DNA of 60,037 bases from Ktedonobacterales bacterium (lineage in GTDB: Bacteria > Chloroflexota > Ktedonobacteria > Ktedonobacterales > Ktedonobacteraceae): assembly GCA_027451525.1 (NCBI GenBank), contig DAIDJF010000033.1:1-60037 (forward strand), in the 5' to 3' direction. Every line of letters starts with the position of its first letter. Position 1 is the first letter of the stretch. The notes beneath the pieces were generated by a model that made no database searches, was not told where the DNA came from, and saw nothing but the letters and a program-made list of their open reading frames with translations. Position numbers and translations under genes: made by a program. Positions 45,160 to 53,056 of this stretch are shown piece after piece.

Positions 45160-45705
45160 ATGCAGACAGTAACACGTGTTCTTGAGGTTGTAGGACGCAG
45201 CGTTGGTAATATCGTTGGCATCCTCTATCAGTCTGGTCGTGACACGATTGATCAGGTTATTCGCAACGTGCTCCCGTTCATGGCGTTCATCAGTATGCTG
45301 ATCGGTATCATTCTTTATACAGGAATTGGCTCGATCATCGCGCATACGCTATCGCCACTGGCCTCGAATATCTTTGGCCTGTTGCTGATCTCGATCATTT
45401 GTGCCATTCCAGTGCTTTCACCGCTACTTGGGCCTGGGGCGGTGATCGCGCAAATCGTAGGAACGCTGCTCGGTGTTGAGATTGGCCTGGGTCATATTCC
45501 AGCACAGTATGCCTTGCCTGCATTATTCGCGATCAATCCGCAGGTCGGCTGCGACTTCATTCCTGTTGGTCTGGCGTTAGGTGAGGCAGAGCCAGAGACG
45601 ACCGAAATTGGTGTGCCTGCCGTGCTGATGTCGCGTCTCATTACTGGTCCTGTCGCGGTCGTGATTGCCTATGTTGCCAGTATTGGCATGTATGTTGGTC
45701 ACTAA
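45160..45705 (+). CDS. PTS glucitol/sorbitol EIIC' subunit (C-terminal half of SrlE)
   Basis: A 181-residue membrane protein matching the C-terminal membrane domain of Srl[41 protein letters not shown] and [20 protein letters not shown]. In enterobacteria the EIIB domain is fused at the N-terminus of this domain; here EIIB is a separate gene downstream. The start is ATG at 45160, with an AGGAGG six bases upstream and overlapping the end of srlA. Confidence 0.88.
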   Translation: MQTVTRVLEVVGRSVGNIVGILYQSGRDTIDQVIRNVLPFMAFISMLIGIILYTGIGSIIAHTLSPLASNIFGLLLISIICAIPVLSPLLGPGAVIAQIVGTLLGVEIGLGHIPAQYALPALFAINPQVGCDFIPVGLALGEAEPETTEIGVPAVLMSRLITGPVAVVIAYVASIGMYVGH

Positions 45706-45808
45706 GCGTCGCGTTCACTGAGACATGATGCGTGTGGATGTGATAGAACATAGGAGTTCATAGTTGTCCCTATTACATCCACATCTATTCACATCAAAGG
45801 AGATGCAC

Positions 45809-46180
45809 ATGGCGTATCGAGCTGTAAAGATTGCAAAGGGGCGTGGTGGTTGGGGAGGACCACTGGTTGTCAAGCCGCAACCAGGTAAAGACCTGATCTA
45901 TTGTGTCACGGGCGGTGGTATTCATCCCGTTGCGCAACGCATTGCCGACCTCTCTGGCGGCAAGGTTTTTGATGGCTTCCGTTCGTCGGCTCCAGAAAAA
46001 CAGATTGCCTGTGTGGTGATCGACTGCGGTGGCACTGCGCGTATCGGTGTGTACCCGATGAAAAAGATCCTGACAATTGATGTCAAGCCGAGTTCACCTT
46101 CGGGTCCATTGATGAACTTTATCAACGAAAAGAATTTTGTCTCTGGGGTCAAACCCGAAGATATTACTGTCATCGAATAG
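45809..46180 (+). CDS. PTS glucitol/sorbitol EIIB subunit (N-terminal half of SrlE)
   Basis: A 123-residue soluble protein. It aligns by eye with the N-terminal EIIB domain of SrlE: KIAKGRGGWGGPLVVKPQPG at the start, then IDCGGTARIGVYP and PSGPLMNFINEKNFVSGVK. The Cys in IDCGG is the likely phosphorylation site. The start ATG at 45809 has AAAGGAGA six bases upstream. It lies 104 bases after EIIC' and before a hairpin and EIIA. Confidence 0.88.
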   Translation: MAYRAVKIAKGRGGWGGPLVVKPQPGKDLIYCVTGGGIHPVAQRIADLSGGKVFDGFRSSAPEKQIACVVIDCGGTARIGVYPMKKILTIDVKPSSPSGPLMNFINEKNFVSGVKPEDITVIE

Positions 46181-46188
46181 CGTTACCC

Positions 46189-46218
46189 GGCTGATATGGC
46201 TGAATGGCTATATCAGCC
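46189..46218 (+). terminator. Intra-operon hairpin between EIIB and EIIA
   Basis: GGCTGATAT (46189-46197) pairs with ATATCAGCC (46210-46218), loop of 12. No T-run follows, so it may be an mRNA-processing or stability element and not a strict terminator. Confidence 0.45.
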
Positions 46219-46247
46219 ATGCGCTGACCAGAAAGCAGGGGGTAAAC

Positions 46248-46688
46248 GTGCTGGCTCATCCTGAACCGAATCTACCGGAGGCCAATCACACCCATCGCGT
46301 AATAAAATATCATGCTGTTATTCGCGCGATAGGGCCAATGGTGGCCGAATTTCTGCCTCATGGTATTCTCATTTTCTTTGGTGAGATGGCTCCTGAAGAA
46401 TTGCGTGAAGTCTCACTTGTTCACAATGGAACGCATCTCGATCAGGCAATTGCGGTGGGAGATGTGCTTGCGTTAGGGATGCCTGCAAACGAGATACAGT
46501 ACCACGTGACAGCTGTAGGCGAGATGGCGAACGCGAATCTCGCGGAATTGGGTCATCTCGTGGTGCATTTTGATGGTGCTACGACGCCTAATTTGCCCGG
46601 TACGATCTCGGTTGAGCCATCGCTGAGCGCGCTTCCTGAAGTGGGAGCGATCTTCGAGCTTTTTGGGGTGGAGAAAAACAAACTATGA
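46248..46688 (+). CDS. srlB: PTS glucitol/sorbitol EIIA subunit
   Basis: A 146-residue protein like SrlB: ILIFFGEMAPEELREVSLVH, then YHVTAVGEMANANLAELGHL and FDGATTPNLPGTI. The His in LVHNG or ELGHL is the candidate phosphosite. The start is GTG at 46248, with a GGGGG Shine-Dalgarno; the longer frame runs through EIIB. Its stop overlaps the following oxidoreductase by four bases (ATGA). Confidence 0.85.
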   Translation: MLAHPEPNLPEANHTHRVIKYHAVIRAIGPMVAEFLPHGILIFFGEMAPEELREVSLVHNGTHLDQAIAVGDVLALGMPANEIQYHVTAVGEMANANLAELGHLVVHFDGATTPNLPGTISVEPSLSALPEVGAIFELFGVEKNKL

Positions 46689-47995
46689 ACTTAGCAGCAG
46701 CACTCGAACAACGCCAACAAGAGGGACATCCCATTCAAGTTGGACTGGTTGGCGTTGGACAAATGGGAGCGGGATTTATTGCGCAGGTTGGGCAGATGCA
46801 GGGCATGGATGTGGTGGCCGCAGCGGATATCGATGTGCCAAGAGCCGTCGCAGCCTTCCGCTCGATTGGCATTACAGAGGATGATATTGTTGTTCTGGAA
46901 GCCGAGTCATCAACATTACTGGCAAGTCAGGCTGTAGCGGCTGGCAAGCGCGTTGTGACGCGCAATGCCACACTTATTCCTGAAATTGCATCCGTTGATG
47001 CTGTTGTTGAGGCGACAGGACTTCCATCCATTGGTGCGTTAGTTGCCTTCCGCACGATTCTTGCACGCAAGCATGTAATTATGTTGAACGTTGAGACGGA
47101 TGTCACGGTTGGATATCTGCTCAAACGTATGGCTGATTCTGCGCATGTTGTATATACAACCTCCGCAGGTGATGAGCCAGGAGCTATTTTAGAGTTATAT
47201 GATTTTGCAAAAACGTTAGGCTTTGAGATCGTCGCCGCTGGTAAAGGCAAGAATAACCCTCTAGATCGCAGTGCTACACCGCAGCAGATGTTAGAACAGG
47301 CGCGCCGTCAGGAAATGAGTCCCAAGATGTTGGCCTCGTTTGTGGATGGTACAAAGACTATGGTTGAGATGACGGCGGTGGCGAACGCAACAGGGTTCGT
47401 TCCTGATATTAGTGGCATGCATGGCCCACATGCTACGCCCGATACACTGGCGCAAATCTTCTGCCCACGTGAGGATGGAGGCATATTGCAGCAACGCGGT
47501 GTTGTTGACTACGCGCTTGGCAATGTTGCTCCTGGCGTATTTCTGATTATTACGACACAGCAGCAGAAAGTAATAAAAGATTTACAATACCTGCACCTGG
47601 GGCAGGGACCCTATTGGGCCTTATATCGTCCATATCATCTGGCGAATATTGAGACGCCGCGCTCTGTGGCTCTGGCGGTGCTCTATCAGCAGACAACACT
47701 GGCTCCGAAAGGACCACCTGTCGCGGAGACGACAACGGTTGCCAAACGTGACCTGGAAGTGGGCGAGGTGCTGGATGGTTTAGGTGGTACAATGGTACAT
47801 GGCAATATCGAGCGCATAGAGACGGCCAGAGCGGGTAAAATGCTCCCACTGGGTCTTTCCGAGCGTGCGCGCGTGTTGCGCCCCGTACAACGTGGGCAAA
47901 CAGTGACCTACGATGATGTTGAGTTAGATGAGCAGTCTTTTATCGTGCATGCGCGGCGTATGCAAGACTTGCTCGTTCTAGAAGGTGCACGATGA
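46685..47995 (+). CDS. Homoserine-dehydrogenase-like oxidoreductase with C-terminal SAF domain (COG4091 type)
   Basis: A 436-residue enzyme. The N-terminal Rossmann motif is VGLVGVGQMGAGF, the middle has TSAGDEPGAILELYDFAKTL and GKGKNNPLDRSATP, and a SAF domain lies at the C-terminus (about 345-430: VAKRDLEVGEVLDGLGG, then LPLGLSERARVLRPVQRGQT). COG4091 proteins are often next to glucitol-type PTS genes or in sugar-acid operons; the substrate is not well established. It overlaps EIIA and the next gene (ATGA at both ends), so it probably acts on the imported phosphorylated polyol or a derivative. Confidence 0.78.
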   Translation: MNLAAALEQRQQEGHPIQVGLVGVGQMGAGFIAQVGQMQGMDVVAAADIDVPRAVAAFRSIGITEDDIVVLEAESSTLLASQAVAAGKRVVTRNATLIPEIASVDAVVEATGLPSIGALVAFRTILARKHVIMLNVETDVTVGYLLKRMADSAHVVYTTSAGDEPGAILELYDFAKTLGFEIVAAGKGKNNPLDRSATPQQMLEQARRQEMSPKMLASFVDGTKTMVEMTAVANATGFVPDISGMHGPHATPDTLAQIFCPREDGGILQQRGVVDYALGNVAPGVFLIITTQQQKVIKDLQYLHLGQGPYWALYRPYHLANIETPRSVALAVLYQQTTLAPKGPPVAETTTVAKRDLEVGEVLDGLGGTMVHGNIERIETARAGKMLPLGLSERARVLRPVQRGQTVTYDDVELDEQSFIVHARRMQDLLVLEGAR

Positions 47996-48429
47996 GTTGG
48001 TTTGATGAAGCGGTAGCGCGGCGACTACGCGAACAGCGTCAGTGTGCTGCCGCCTCATCGTCCCCTTTAAACGAGGGCGACGGACTGGAACCTCTGGAGC
48101 GGCAGCGCCAGGAAGTGGAGTTGTGTGACCCGCTCATTCAGCGTTTGTTGAGTGAATATGGCGAACATGCCTACGGAAAGAGTGTTTTTCAGAAGCGTTT
48201 TCTCATTCGTCTGGAGTGCCCCGGTAAAAATAGTCAGCGTGCCTGGAATTGGCACTGGCATTTGTATAGCCTGGTGCGCGGCAAAGAGAGCGTCGAATTG
48301 CACCCGACCTTTGCCGCAGACGGCGTGATTGTGGGCTTTACGCTGGTTAGTGGACGTAAGAAAGTTGAAATTGCAGGTATAGATGAGACTGCCATACAGG
48401 AAGGGCTGGTCTCACTATACATGCAATAG
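47992..48429 (+). CDS. Hypothetical protein coupled to the PTS operon
   Basis: A 145-residue soluble protein with a charged N-terminal part (about 1-50) and a beta-rich C-terminal part (LIRLECPGKNSQRAWNWHWH, then PTFAADGVIVGFTLVSGRKK). Start ATGA overlaps the oxidoreductase stop. No family is recognised and no catalytic motif is obvious. It is the last gene of the operon; its stop is 28 bases from the convergent transporter gene. Confidence 0.65.
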   Translation: MSWFDEAVARRLREQRQCAAASSSPLNEGDGLEPLERQRQEVELCDPLIQRLLSEYGEHAYGKSVFQKRFLIRLECPGKNSQRAWNWHWHLYSLVRGKESVELHPTFAADGVIVGFTLVSGRKKVEIAGIDETAIQEGLVSLYMQ

Positions 48430-48457
48430 AGCATCTTTCACACGTTCTCTCTCTCAA

Positions 48458-49783
48458 TCAGTGTACAAAAGTTTGCCAGAGCAGGTAGCCAGCCATATAG
48501 AGTCCGAAAGCCATGACCAGAGTCGCCATACCCCAGACGCTATATTTATATATTCCTTTCATACGATGCTCTTTCGGCAGGGCAACCTGTTCCAGCGCAA
48601 GCAAAAAGCCAAGCACGATAGGTAGCAAAAGTGCGTTCATCACTTCGATGTCCAGCGTCAGGCTGATCAGTGGGATGCCTGAGAGCACTAAGAGCGCGCC
48701 ACCAACATGCGCAAGCGTATAGATGGTATAGAAGCCTTTTGCCTTCTTGAAGGGCATGTTGAGGCTATGCTTCATATGAAATGCTTCGCCAATGCCCCAC
48801 GCGCCCGCGACTGAAACAACCAATGCTGCCAGAAAGCCCGCGCCCACCATCCCCATACCGCTCAATAGCACTGCTCCCGTTGTGCCGAGGGCTGGTTTTA
48901 ACGCGCTTGCGATATCCTGAATGGTATTCAGAGACGCGCCAGGATGAGATTGTCCAATGGTTGCCGCCATTGCTACAACAACCGCGATCATAATAATCTG
49001 CGTCAAAATTGCGCCCAGCCATGTATCCCAGCGCGCTGTTTTGATCTGAGCGGGCAGGAGATGCTTGTCAATGACGGCTCCCTGCTGATAGAAAACCATC
49101 CAGGGCATGATAACTGCGCCGACATTTGCAGCTAATAAGAAGAGATAGTTGCCTTGCGTAATTGGTAAGTGAGTTAGCCCGTAAGTGAGTTGACTTGGGT
49201 TGGGATGCACCAGCAGGGCCGCGACGATAAACATCAATTCCAGCAAGCCAACGGCGATGCCAATGCGTTCGACGCGTTTATAACTGCCTGTCAGACCGAT
49301 GGCGACAAGCAGTCCTGTAACCAGCGGGACTGAGACCCAGAGTGGAATATGGAGCATCTCGCCCACGCCAGCGATGCCCGCGAACTCTGTAACCAGCGCG
49401 CCAATAGCGGAGATAAACAGTGTGATGACGGAGAGTGCGGCCCAACCCATGCCAAAATGAGTGCGGATGAGTTCGCCATGCCCTTTATGGGTTACGAGTC
49501 CGAGGCGCACGGTCATCTCTTGCACGACATAGAGGAAGGGAATGAGCAGCAGTTGGGGCAAGATCATCGTGTAGCCCCATTGCGCTCCCGATTGTGCTGC
49601 TGTAATGATGCTGCCTGCGTCTGTGTCCGCCAGCATGACCATCAAGCCAGGACCGATAATGGCAACCCATATGAGGATATGCCGCCAGGAGAGAGAACGT
49701 TTTACCTGTAATTCCAGATTATTACCCGTTACTGCTGTACTCTCTGTCTCTATCTCAAACTGCTGTTGTTTCTGGATGTCCAT
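48458..49783 (-). CDS. NRAMP-family metal transporter, divergent
   Basis: A 441-residue protein with about eleven helices. Its helix 1 reads GPGLMVMLADTDAGSIITAA, where most NRAMPs have DPGN; helix 6 has VIMPWMVFYQQGA, where the canonical motif is A/MPH. The rest (VQEMTVRLGLVTHKGHGELI) is typical of a large bacterial NRAMP-related clade. Metal choice cannot be read from it; the altered site means Mn/Fe should not be assumed. It is monocistronic. Confidence 0.82.
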   Translation of the reverse strand: MDIQKQQQFEIETESTAVTGNNLELQVKRSLSWRHILIWVAIIGPGLMVMLADTDAGSIITAAQSGAQWGYTMILPQLLLIPFLYVVQEMTVRLGLVTHKGHGELIRTHFGMGWAALSVITLFISAIGALVTEFAGIAGVGEMLHIPLWVSVPLVTGLLVAIGLTGSYKRVERIGIAVGLLELMFIVAALLVHPNPSQLTYGLTHLPITQGNYLFLLAANVGAVIMPWMVFYQQGAVIDKHLLPAQIKTARWDTWLGAILTQIIMIAVVVAMAATIGQSHPGASLNTIQDIASALKPALGTTGAVLLSGMGMVGAGFLAALVVSVAGAWGIGEAFHMKHSLNMPFKKAKGFYTIYTLAHVGGALLVLSGIPLISLTLDIEVMNALLLPIVLGFLLALEQVALPKEHRMKGIYKYSVWGMATLVMAFGLYMAGYLLWQTFVH

Positions 49784-49919
49784 CTGTCCAAGATACGCTT
49801 TCTAAGAGCAATCCCTGCCTTGCCACAAAATCCCATCTGCTATATTAGGTCACCCTAATATCCGAGTTATCAAGTCAGATATTAGCATAGGCAGAAGCAA
49901 AAAGGCAAGAGAGAGGACC

Positions 49920-51566
49920 TTAATCTCCCTTCTGTAATATTCCGTTTGCTAACTCCCAGCGTTCGCCCTGGAAACGTTGGATAAACCAGCGGTCGTGTGA
50001 AATGGCAATTACGGGGCCGGGGAAGGACTGGATTGCAGTCTCAAAAGCCTCTAAGACATCGAGGCTGATATAGTTCGTTGGTTCGTCGAGTAAGAGCACA
50101 TTCGGTTTCTCTGCCATCAGGCGCGCAATCTCCAATTTACGGCGCTGACCCGTGCTAAGTTGTCCAATCTGTTTGTCCATATCTTCCAAACGAAACAGCC
50201 CATAGCCAAGCAGGCGCCCGATAAATTCGCCCTCGTAACCGACCTGTCCGTAGCGGTATGCTTCGATGACGGTTTTTTTCAGGTCGAGTGGTTCCGGTTC
50301 CTGGGGAAGATAGCCGATGCGCGCGGCCTCTGTGACACGAATTGTCCCTGCTGATGACTGTTCTAGACCCATCAGGAGACGGAACAGGGTGGTTTTGCCC
50401 GCGCCGTTTGGCCCTGTCAGCAGGATGCGATCATGCGGTTTCAGCACAAGATTGAGATGCGCGAAGATGCAGCGTTCGCCCCAGAATTTGCTCAGGTCCG
50501 TGATAGTGATAACCTCCTGTGATTGTATCGGTTCGTTATTGAAGTACGAGGTGACGCGCACGAGGTCTGGCGGTTTCGGGATTGGGTCTTCCTCGATGCG
50601 TTTCAACTGTTCTTCTGCGGCATTTAGATTGCGCGCTACGGCACTATCAACACGCTGTGCAAAAAAGTATTTCGCGAATTTATCGTTATCACGCGGAGCG
50701 CGGTAGCTATGTCCAACCTGGCGCGCCGCCTCCTTGATGCGTTTACGTAGCTCTTTGATCTCTTCTTGTTGGCGTTCATAGTCCTCTTCCCATTTGACCC
50801 GTTCCACCGCTTTCGTCTGCATGTAGGCGTCATAGTTGCCTGTATAGCGTTTGATATGGTGTGCGTGTTCATCCAGTTCAAAAATGGCGGTCGCAGTACG
50901 ATTGAGAAACTGGCGATCATGCGAGGCCATCAACACGGAACCGCTGTAGTGGCCCAGATAGGACTCAAGCCATTCCATGCTGGAGAAATCAAGATGGTTG
51001 GTTGGCTCATCGAGTAAGAGCAGATCGGGCGAGCGTAGGAGCAGCGTTGCTAATCCCACACGCACTTTTTCGCCGCCCGATAGTGTGTGCAAATCCTGAT
51101 CGCGTGGCAGGTAGTCGATGCGTAGGCCCGACAGGATACTGTCTATCTTATAGTCAAGCTCATAGCCGCCACGGTCCTGAAAGCGTGTGGAAACCGCCGT
51201 GTATTCCTCTAAAAGTGTGGCTAGCTGCTCGTCCTGCGCGCTTGCCATTGCCGTTTCGAGCGCGTGCATGCGCTCTTCTAGCTGATGTAGGTTACCGAGC
51301 GACTCCAAAATCAGGTCGTTGAGCGTCGAGCCATAAAACGATGGCGTTGTCTGTGGCAGATAGCCGAACTCTAGCGAGGGCACGAATGTGATTGTGCCAC
51401 TCTCCGCCTCTTCCTGTCCGATCAACAGTTTGAGCAGCGTTGATTTGCCGACGCCGTTTGGTCCCACGATACCGACGCGCTCGTGTTCGTTAATCACAAA
51501 TGCGATATCATGCAGGACGGTGACAACTCCGTATGTTTTTGTGAGATTGCGTACTGTCAGAAGCAT
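49920..51566 (-). CDS. ABC-F family ATPase
   Basis: A 548-residue soluble protein with two ABC domains joined by a charged helical linker (about 240-300). Walker A motifs are GPNGVGKSTLL and GPNGAGKTTLF; the signature motifs are LSGGEKVRV and LSTGQRRKL; both Walker B (LLLLDEPTN, VLLLDEPTN) are present. There are no transmembrane segments. ABC-F proteins act on ribosomes; resistance or housekeeping members (EttA, Uup) cannot be told apart here. It lies seven bases after a possible leader frame. Confidence 0.9.
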   Translation of the reverse strand: MLLTVRNLTKTYGVVTVLHDIAFVINEHERVGIVGPNGVGKSTLLKLLIGQEEAESGTITFVPSLEFGYLPQTTPSFYGSTLNDLILESLGNLHQLEERMHALETAMASAQDEQLATLLEEYTAVSTRFQDRGGYELDYKIDSILSGLRIDYLPRDQDLHTLSGGEKVRVGLATLLLRSPDLLLLDEPTNHLDFSSMEWLESYLGHYSGSVLMASHDRQFLNRTATAIFELDEHAHHIKRYTGNYDAYMQTKAVERVKWEEDYERQQEEIKELRKRIKEAARQVGHSYRAPRDNDKFAKYFFAQRVDSAVARNLNAAEEQLKRIEEDPIPKPPDLVRVTSYFNNEPIQSQEVITITDLSKFWGERCIFAHLNLVLKPHDRILLTGPNGAGKTTLFRLLMGLEQSSAGTIRVTEAARIGYLPQEPEPLDLKKTVIEAYRYGQVGYEGEFIGRLLGYGLFRLEDMDKQIGQLSTGQRRKLEIARLMAEKPNVLLLDEPTNYISLDVLEAFETAIQSFPGPVIAISHDRWFIQRFQGERWELANGILQKGD

Positions 51567-51572
51567 AAGACC

Positions 51573-51800
51573 TCATACCTCTGGTGGTAGATGGAGATGT
51601 TGCTGATGGTATTGCGATGTGCGTCTGTATGCGTGAGCTAGTGATTGTTGTACATAGGAGGACAGGGAGGTGCAGGGTTTTGTTGGGCAGAGGCGGATGA
51701 AGAAACAACGTGATCCCTGGTAATATCTCCCAAAAACAAAAACGCCACGAATATCACACGCGATAGCGAGGACACCATCAGGGCAAAGCAAATCCATCAT
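51573..51800 (-). CDS. Possible leader ORF before the ABC-F gene, uncertain
   Basis: A 75-codon frame (MMDLLCPDGVLAIACDIRGV, later CFFIRLCPTKPC) ends at a TGA six bases before the ABC-F ATG. Cysteines recur at short spacings. The ATG at 51800 lacks a good ribosome site. Antibiotic-responsive ABC-F genes often have leader peptides, usually shorter; this frame could instead be a small protein or chance. Confidence 0.3.
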   Translation of the reverse strand: MMDLLCPDGVLAIACDIRGVFVFGRYYQGSRCFFIRLCPTKPCTSLSSYVQQSLAHAYRRTSQYHQQHLHLPPEV

Positions 51801-52097
51801 AGTTGGTGAACAAAATGGAATACTTAGTGAAGACCCTGCGAAGTGTGCTAGCAATGTGGAATATTCATGGTTACAAGTATTTGTCTCCTGTGAAGAACTT
51901 ACTAATAAATTGTACGCTATTTTCGGTCAAATGTCAATGCAATTTTTGAAGATTGAAGACCGAAGGTTTGAAAATTTGACGGCGGGAGATATTGATAGCT
52001 AGCTGAAAATGTTTTATGAGATAGCAATGGCTATTTTAACTGAAAAATTCTGAGGACATATATTATGTAGAAATGTAAGATAAAATGGTAGATGGTC

Positions 52098-52159
52098 AAT
52101 ATTATAGGGAAACATGCTTTAAATGTCAAGACATTTAAAGCATGTTTCCCTATAATATT
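52098..52159. repeat. Perfect 30-bp inverted repeat, near-continuous palindrome
   Basis: Bases 52098-52127 are the exact reverse complement of 52130-52159 with two bases between; the folded stem would be 29 bp with a CAAG loop. The arms hold GGGAAACATGCTTTAAATGT. A strong bidirectional terminator, an mRNA hairpin or a mobile-element end are all possible. No T-run longer than two follows. Confidence 0.8.
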
Positions 52160-52227
52160 AATGGAAGAGGTAAATTTTCAAAAGCTAATGTTTTTGAAAA
52201 TTTAAATATCAAGTACTATCAAATTGG

Positions 52228-52250
52228 TTGGCTAAAAACTTTTTAGCCAA
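52228..52250 (+). promoter_or_regulatory. Leader hairpin overlapping the approach to the ribosome site
   Basis: TTGGCTAAAAA and TTTTTAGCCAA are perfect complements with one base between, so the realistic stem is about 10 bp with a three-base loop. It ends five bases before the AGGAAGGA Shine-Dalgarno of the secreted-protein gene, placing it in the 5' leader. It could act as a protective or regulatory RNA structure. Confidence 0.55.
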
Positions 52251-52269
52251 TTTCCAGGAAGGAACGTAA

Positions 52270-52839
52270 ATGGATCATAAGTTTTTAAAAAAGGCAACAT
52301 GCCATATCGCTTTTACTTTTGTTATTTTAAGTTTAGTTTCCATCGGAATGCTTTCGACGTCTCGAAATGCATCAGCAGCAACTGTCCAGTCGCATGTGGT
52401 TAAAGTTGTGCCCATGTATTTTAGATGTGATACTGGAACTAAAGCATTTAAAAAATACACTGTAGCTCATCATCTTTGTCCATCAGCGTCTTCAATATCT
52501 CCTCAAAATACAGTGTATGGTATTTGTGGTGACAGTTACATTTATAGTGAGGTGTCTACTGGTGGTACTGGGGTTGTGACGTTAGTGTTCGGCGCACAAT
52601 CTTATGATGGTCCTATCATTGGGGGGTCTGCTCTGGTAACTGTAACTGGCGCGCATCAGCCTTACGCTTTTCCTGTAAGTGCTAATAATGGGATCTTTGC
52701 TTGGGTGAGAAGCGATACTATTTTTCTTGATGGCGGTTCGTATTCCGCAGAACTTACAGGAGGTGCAGAGGTACTTATTGCTGGGATCCTTCCTACGACT
52801 TGTTACTTTGAGAATCCATCTACAAGTTTTTCGGTATAA
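52270..52839 (+). CDS. Secreted protein, unknown family
   Basis: A 189-residue protein with a signal peptide (about 1-35, cleavage near ASA-ATV). The mature part is strand-rich with four cysteines (YFRCD, HHLCP, GICGD, TTCYF) that may form disulfides, and Gly/Ser-rich repeats like a beta-sandwich. The gene is AT-rich compared with its neighbours. The AGGAAGGA Shine-Dalgarno is seven bases before ATG. The function is unknown; it may belong to an acquired island. Confidence 0.65.
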   Translation: MDHKFLKKATCHIAFTFVILSLVSIGMLSTSRNASAATVQSHVVKVVPMYFRCDTGTKAFKKYTVAHHLCPSASSISPQNTVYGICGDSYIYSEVSTGGTGVVTLVFGAQSYDGPIIGGSALVTVTGAHQPYAFPVSANNGIFAWVRSDTIFLDGGSYSAELTGGAEVLIAGILPTTCYFENPSTSFSV

Positions 52840-52965
52840 GTTCTTTTCCTAAATGAAGTGGCAAAGTCTTGTTGATACTTTTTGTTTTAGAGACAAGTTA
52901 GCAATGGTGATTTTTTACAAGTAATTATGTCACTTTATTTAGAAAACGGAAAAACTTTTACGCTG

Positions 52966-52996
52966 TTGACAGGAGCAGACATTCAGATCATATAAT
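52966..52996 (+). promoter_or_regulatory. Strong promoter for the 53057 gene
   Basis: TTGACA at 52966-52971 and TATAAT at 52991-52996 are 19 bases apart; a CATATA alternative at 52989 gives 17. The gene starts 60 bases downstream of the -10. Confidence 0.7.
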
Positions 52997-53056
52997 ATAA
53001 GTGATTTTGCAGTTTGTTCCTGTTCTTTCTCATTTAATACGATGAAGGAGAAATAC

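Larger units (their letters stand above)
51801..52269. other. AT-rich gap with two hairpins
   Basis: A 469-bp stretch, AT-rich from about 51880, with no gene. It contains a 30-bp perfect inverted repeat at 52098-52159 and a leader hairpin at 52228-52250, both listed separately. Confidence 0.6.
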
